Shown here in pieces: positions 4,522 to 5,817 of a stretch of 5,817 nucleotides of DNA. This stretch comes from Dehalococcoidia bacterium (GTDB lineage Bacteria; Chloroflexota; Dehalococcoidia; Dehalococcoidales; Fen-1064): NCBI GenBank assembly GCA_011192055.1, contig DUES01000229.1:1-5817 (forward strand). Direction: 5' to 3'. The notes beneath the pieces were generated by a model that worked only from the letters and a program-made list of their open reading frames with translations, searched no databases and had not been told where the DNA came from. Every line of letters begins with the position of its first letter. Position 1 is the stretch's first letter. Made by a program: the position numbers and the translations under genes.

Positions 4522-5817
4522 GTGGCGCTTATCTATCTTAGCTGTGCCTGGGTAACCGGTATTTACCTGGGGTCTGTGTTCGGTCTTTCGCTACCCTTAT
4601 TGTTTCTCGGTCTTCTGCCACTGCTCCTGGTTCGCCGTCTGCGCCGGAAATCTACTATCCTCGCCATTCTCTGTCTGCTTGTATTCTGTGGAGGAGCCCT
4701 CCGTTTTCAGTCAAGCCTGCCCGTAACAGACGGATCTCACCTCCAGCTCTACACGGATAGTGGCACCGTAGAACTGAGGGGGACGGTATCAGATGACCCG
4801 GAAACCGGTAGTACGGCTACACAAATTCGCTTTACGGTGAGTGAAATCCTTGTCCGGGACGGCTGGCAGGAAATATCCGGTACTGCCCTGCTGTTTGTGC
4901 CGCTATACCCCGTGTACAATTACGGTGATGTGCTCCAGGTATCCGGCAACCTGGAGACCCCGGCAAAACTGGACGATTTCGACTACGCCGCCTACCTTTC
5001 CAACCAGGGGATTCAGGCCACCGTCCTCTATCCCACGATTGAGGTCCTGGACACGGGAAACGGCATCAGGCCACTGGCATGGATTTACTCTCTAAGGCAT
5101 AATTTATCCAAATCTCTAGCGGAGATTCTGCCCGAACCTCATGCCTCGGTAGCACAGAGTGTTATCCTCGGCCTGCGCAAGGGAATCCCATCGTCCCTGA
5201 AGGATGATTTTTCGCGGAGTGGCACCTCGCACCTGCTGGCTATCTCCGGTCTTCATCTCAGCATCATAGCGGGTATGCTGCTGGAAGCCGGCACCCGCCT
5301 TTTCGGCAAAAGAAGGCACGCACATATCTGGCTGGCAATGGTTGGAGTCTGGTTTTATGCCGTGATTTCAGGCCTGGACCCTCCGATTCTGCGGGCAGCC
5401 ATAATGGTAAGCCTTTTCCTGGCGGCAAATATCCTGGGCAGGCAACGCAGTGCCATCACGGGGCTTGCCTTCGCAGCGGCTATAATGACATTTACCAACC
5501 CGCGGATACTATGGGACGTCTCTTTCCAGTTGAGTTTTATGGCAATGGCAGGCCTTACTACCGTATCCCCCTTTCTGCAGTCTCATGGCAGAGAACTGGT
5601 CGGTCGAGTTTTCGGGGAAGACAGCCCGGTAGCGTCAACAGGCCGCTACATCACGGATAACCTCGGCATTACGCTGGGCGTGCTGGTCACTGTGTGGCCG
5701 CTGATTGCCTGCTACTTTGGTATCATATCACTGATCGCCCCGCTTGCTACATTCCTCGCATTACCGGCACTCCCGGGAGTCATTATCACCGGGACACTGG
5801 CTGCCGGGCTTGGTCTC
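4522..5817 (+). CDS. comEC: ComEC/Rec2 DNA-uptake channel (3' end cut by window edge)
   Basis: This is the polytopic inner-membrane channel that moves single-stranded DNA into the cytoplasm during transformation. 432 codons are present and the frame runs off the right edge. The N-terminal hydrophobic helices (about 1-62) are followed by an extracytoplasmic DUF4131-type beta domain (about 65-175) ending with the family signature FDYAAYLSNQGI (153-164). The Competence domain then shows SGTSHLLAISGLHLSIIAG (233-251), DPPILRAAIM (286-295) and WDVSFQLSFMAMAGL (331-345). The C-terminal metallo-beta-lactamase-like domain found in many ComEC proteins would lie beyond the window. GTG 4522 is the only start that fits: the frame is the same as comEA's and is closed by TAG at 4501-4503, with AGGAG at 4514-4518. 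Spacing from that site is short (3 bases). It is the second gene of the comEA-comEC operon. Confidence 0.96.
   Translation, partial: MALIYLSCAWVTGIYLGSVFGLSLPLLFLGLLPLLLVRRLRRKSTILAILCLLVFCGGALRFQSSLPVTDGSHLQLYTDSGTVELRGTVSDDPETGSTATQIRFTVSEILVRDGWQEISGTALLFVPLYPVYNYGDVLQVSGNLETPAKLDDFDYAAYLSNQGIQATVLYPTIEVLDTGNGIRPLAWIYSLRHNLSKSLAEILPEPHASVAQSVILGLRKGIPSSLKDDFSRSGTSHLLAISGLHLSIIAGMLLEAGTRLFGKRRHAHIWLAMVGVWFYAVISGLDPPILRAAIMVSLFLAANILGRQRSAITGLAFAAAIMTFTNPRILWDVSFQLSFMAMAGLTTVSPFLQSHGRELVGRVFGEDSPVASTGRYITDNLGITLGVLVTVWPLIACYFGIISLIAPLATFLALPALPGVIITGTLAAGLGL

Noticed and set aside
4841..5095. + strand open frame (84 codons) in another frame
   Set aside because: It lies wholly inside comEC, whose frame carries the DUF4131 and FDY..YL signatures there.

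Overview
The window is a tightly packed, entirely + strand stretch of bacterial chromosome. It holds a potassium-uptake region followed by the start of a natural-transformation (DNA uptake) locus. No RNA genes, mobile elements, CRISPR arrays or clear intrinsic terminators are visible. Base composition (a little over half G+C by eye) and codon use look even throughout, so nothing suggests recent transfer. The protein style fits a Chloroflexota-like bacterium, perhaps a Dehalococcoidia relative: a two-gene split RCK pair next to a TrkH, and an SLBB-plus-helix-hairpin-helix ComEA directly before ComEC. That assignment is an impression from the protein sequences, not a search result.

Region 1 (1-2249): the 3' part of trkA, cut by the left edge, encodes the end of a first RCK_C domain and a complete second RCK_N/RCK_C unit. 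It is followed after 32 bp by trkH, the K+-translocating membrane subunit with all four pore loops. The trkH start has no visible Shine-Dalgarno sequence. It overlaps by ATGA the stop of a six-codon mini-ORF in the short gap.

Region 2 (2250-3907): a 118-bp gap carries a good promoter candidate (perfect TATAAT) and a compact hairpin next to the ribosome binding site of the next gene. Three tightly coupled genes follow: a universal stress protein, a stand-alone RCK_N protein (4-bp ATGA overlap), and an RCK_N-RCK_C protein (2-bp gap). The last two look like a TrkA split in two, without the first RCK_C. The likely picture is one K+ channel subunit (TrkH) served by two gating modules: a classical TrkA, and a separately promoted USP-RCK-RCK cassette.

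Region 3 (3908-5817): after an 86-bp gap comes a ComEA-like protein (membrane anchor, SLBB domain, helix-hairpin-helix pair). Its only well-placed start is a non-canonical ATA codon behind a strong GAGGGGG ribosome binding site. Then, after 18 bp, comes comEC, the DNA-uptake channel, starting at GTG and running off the right edge.

The points most worth a second look are the apparent ATA start of comEA, the loss of the nucleotide-binding acidic residue in the second RCK_N of TrkA, the USP with an altered ATP motif heading the split-RCK operon, and the promoter and leader structure in front of it. The genes themselves belong to known families. I see no wholly undescribed system; the unusual part is the USP-RCK-RCK arrangement.
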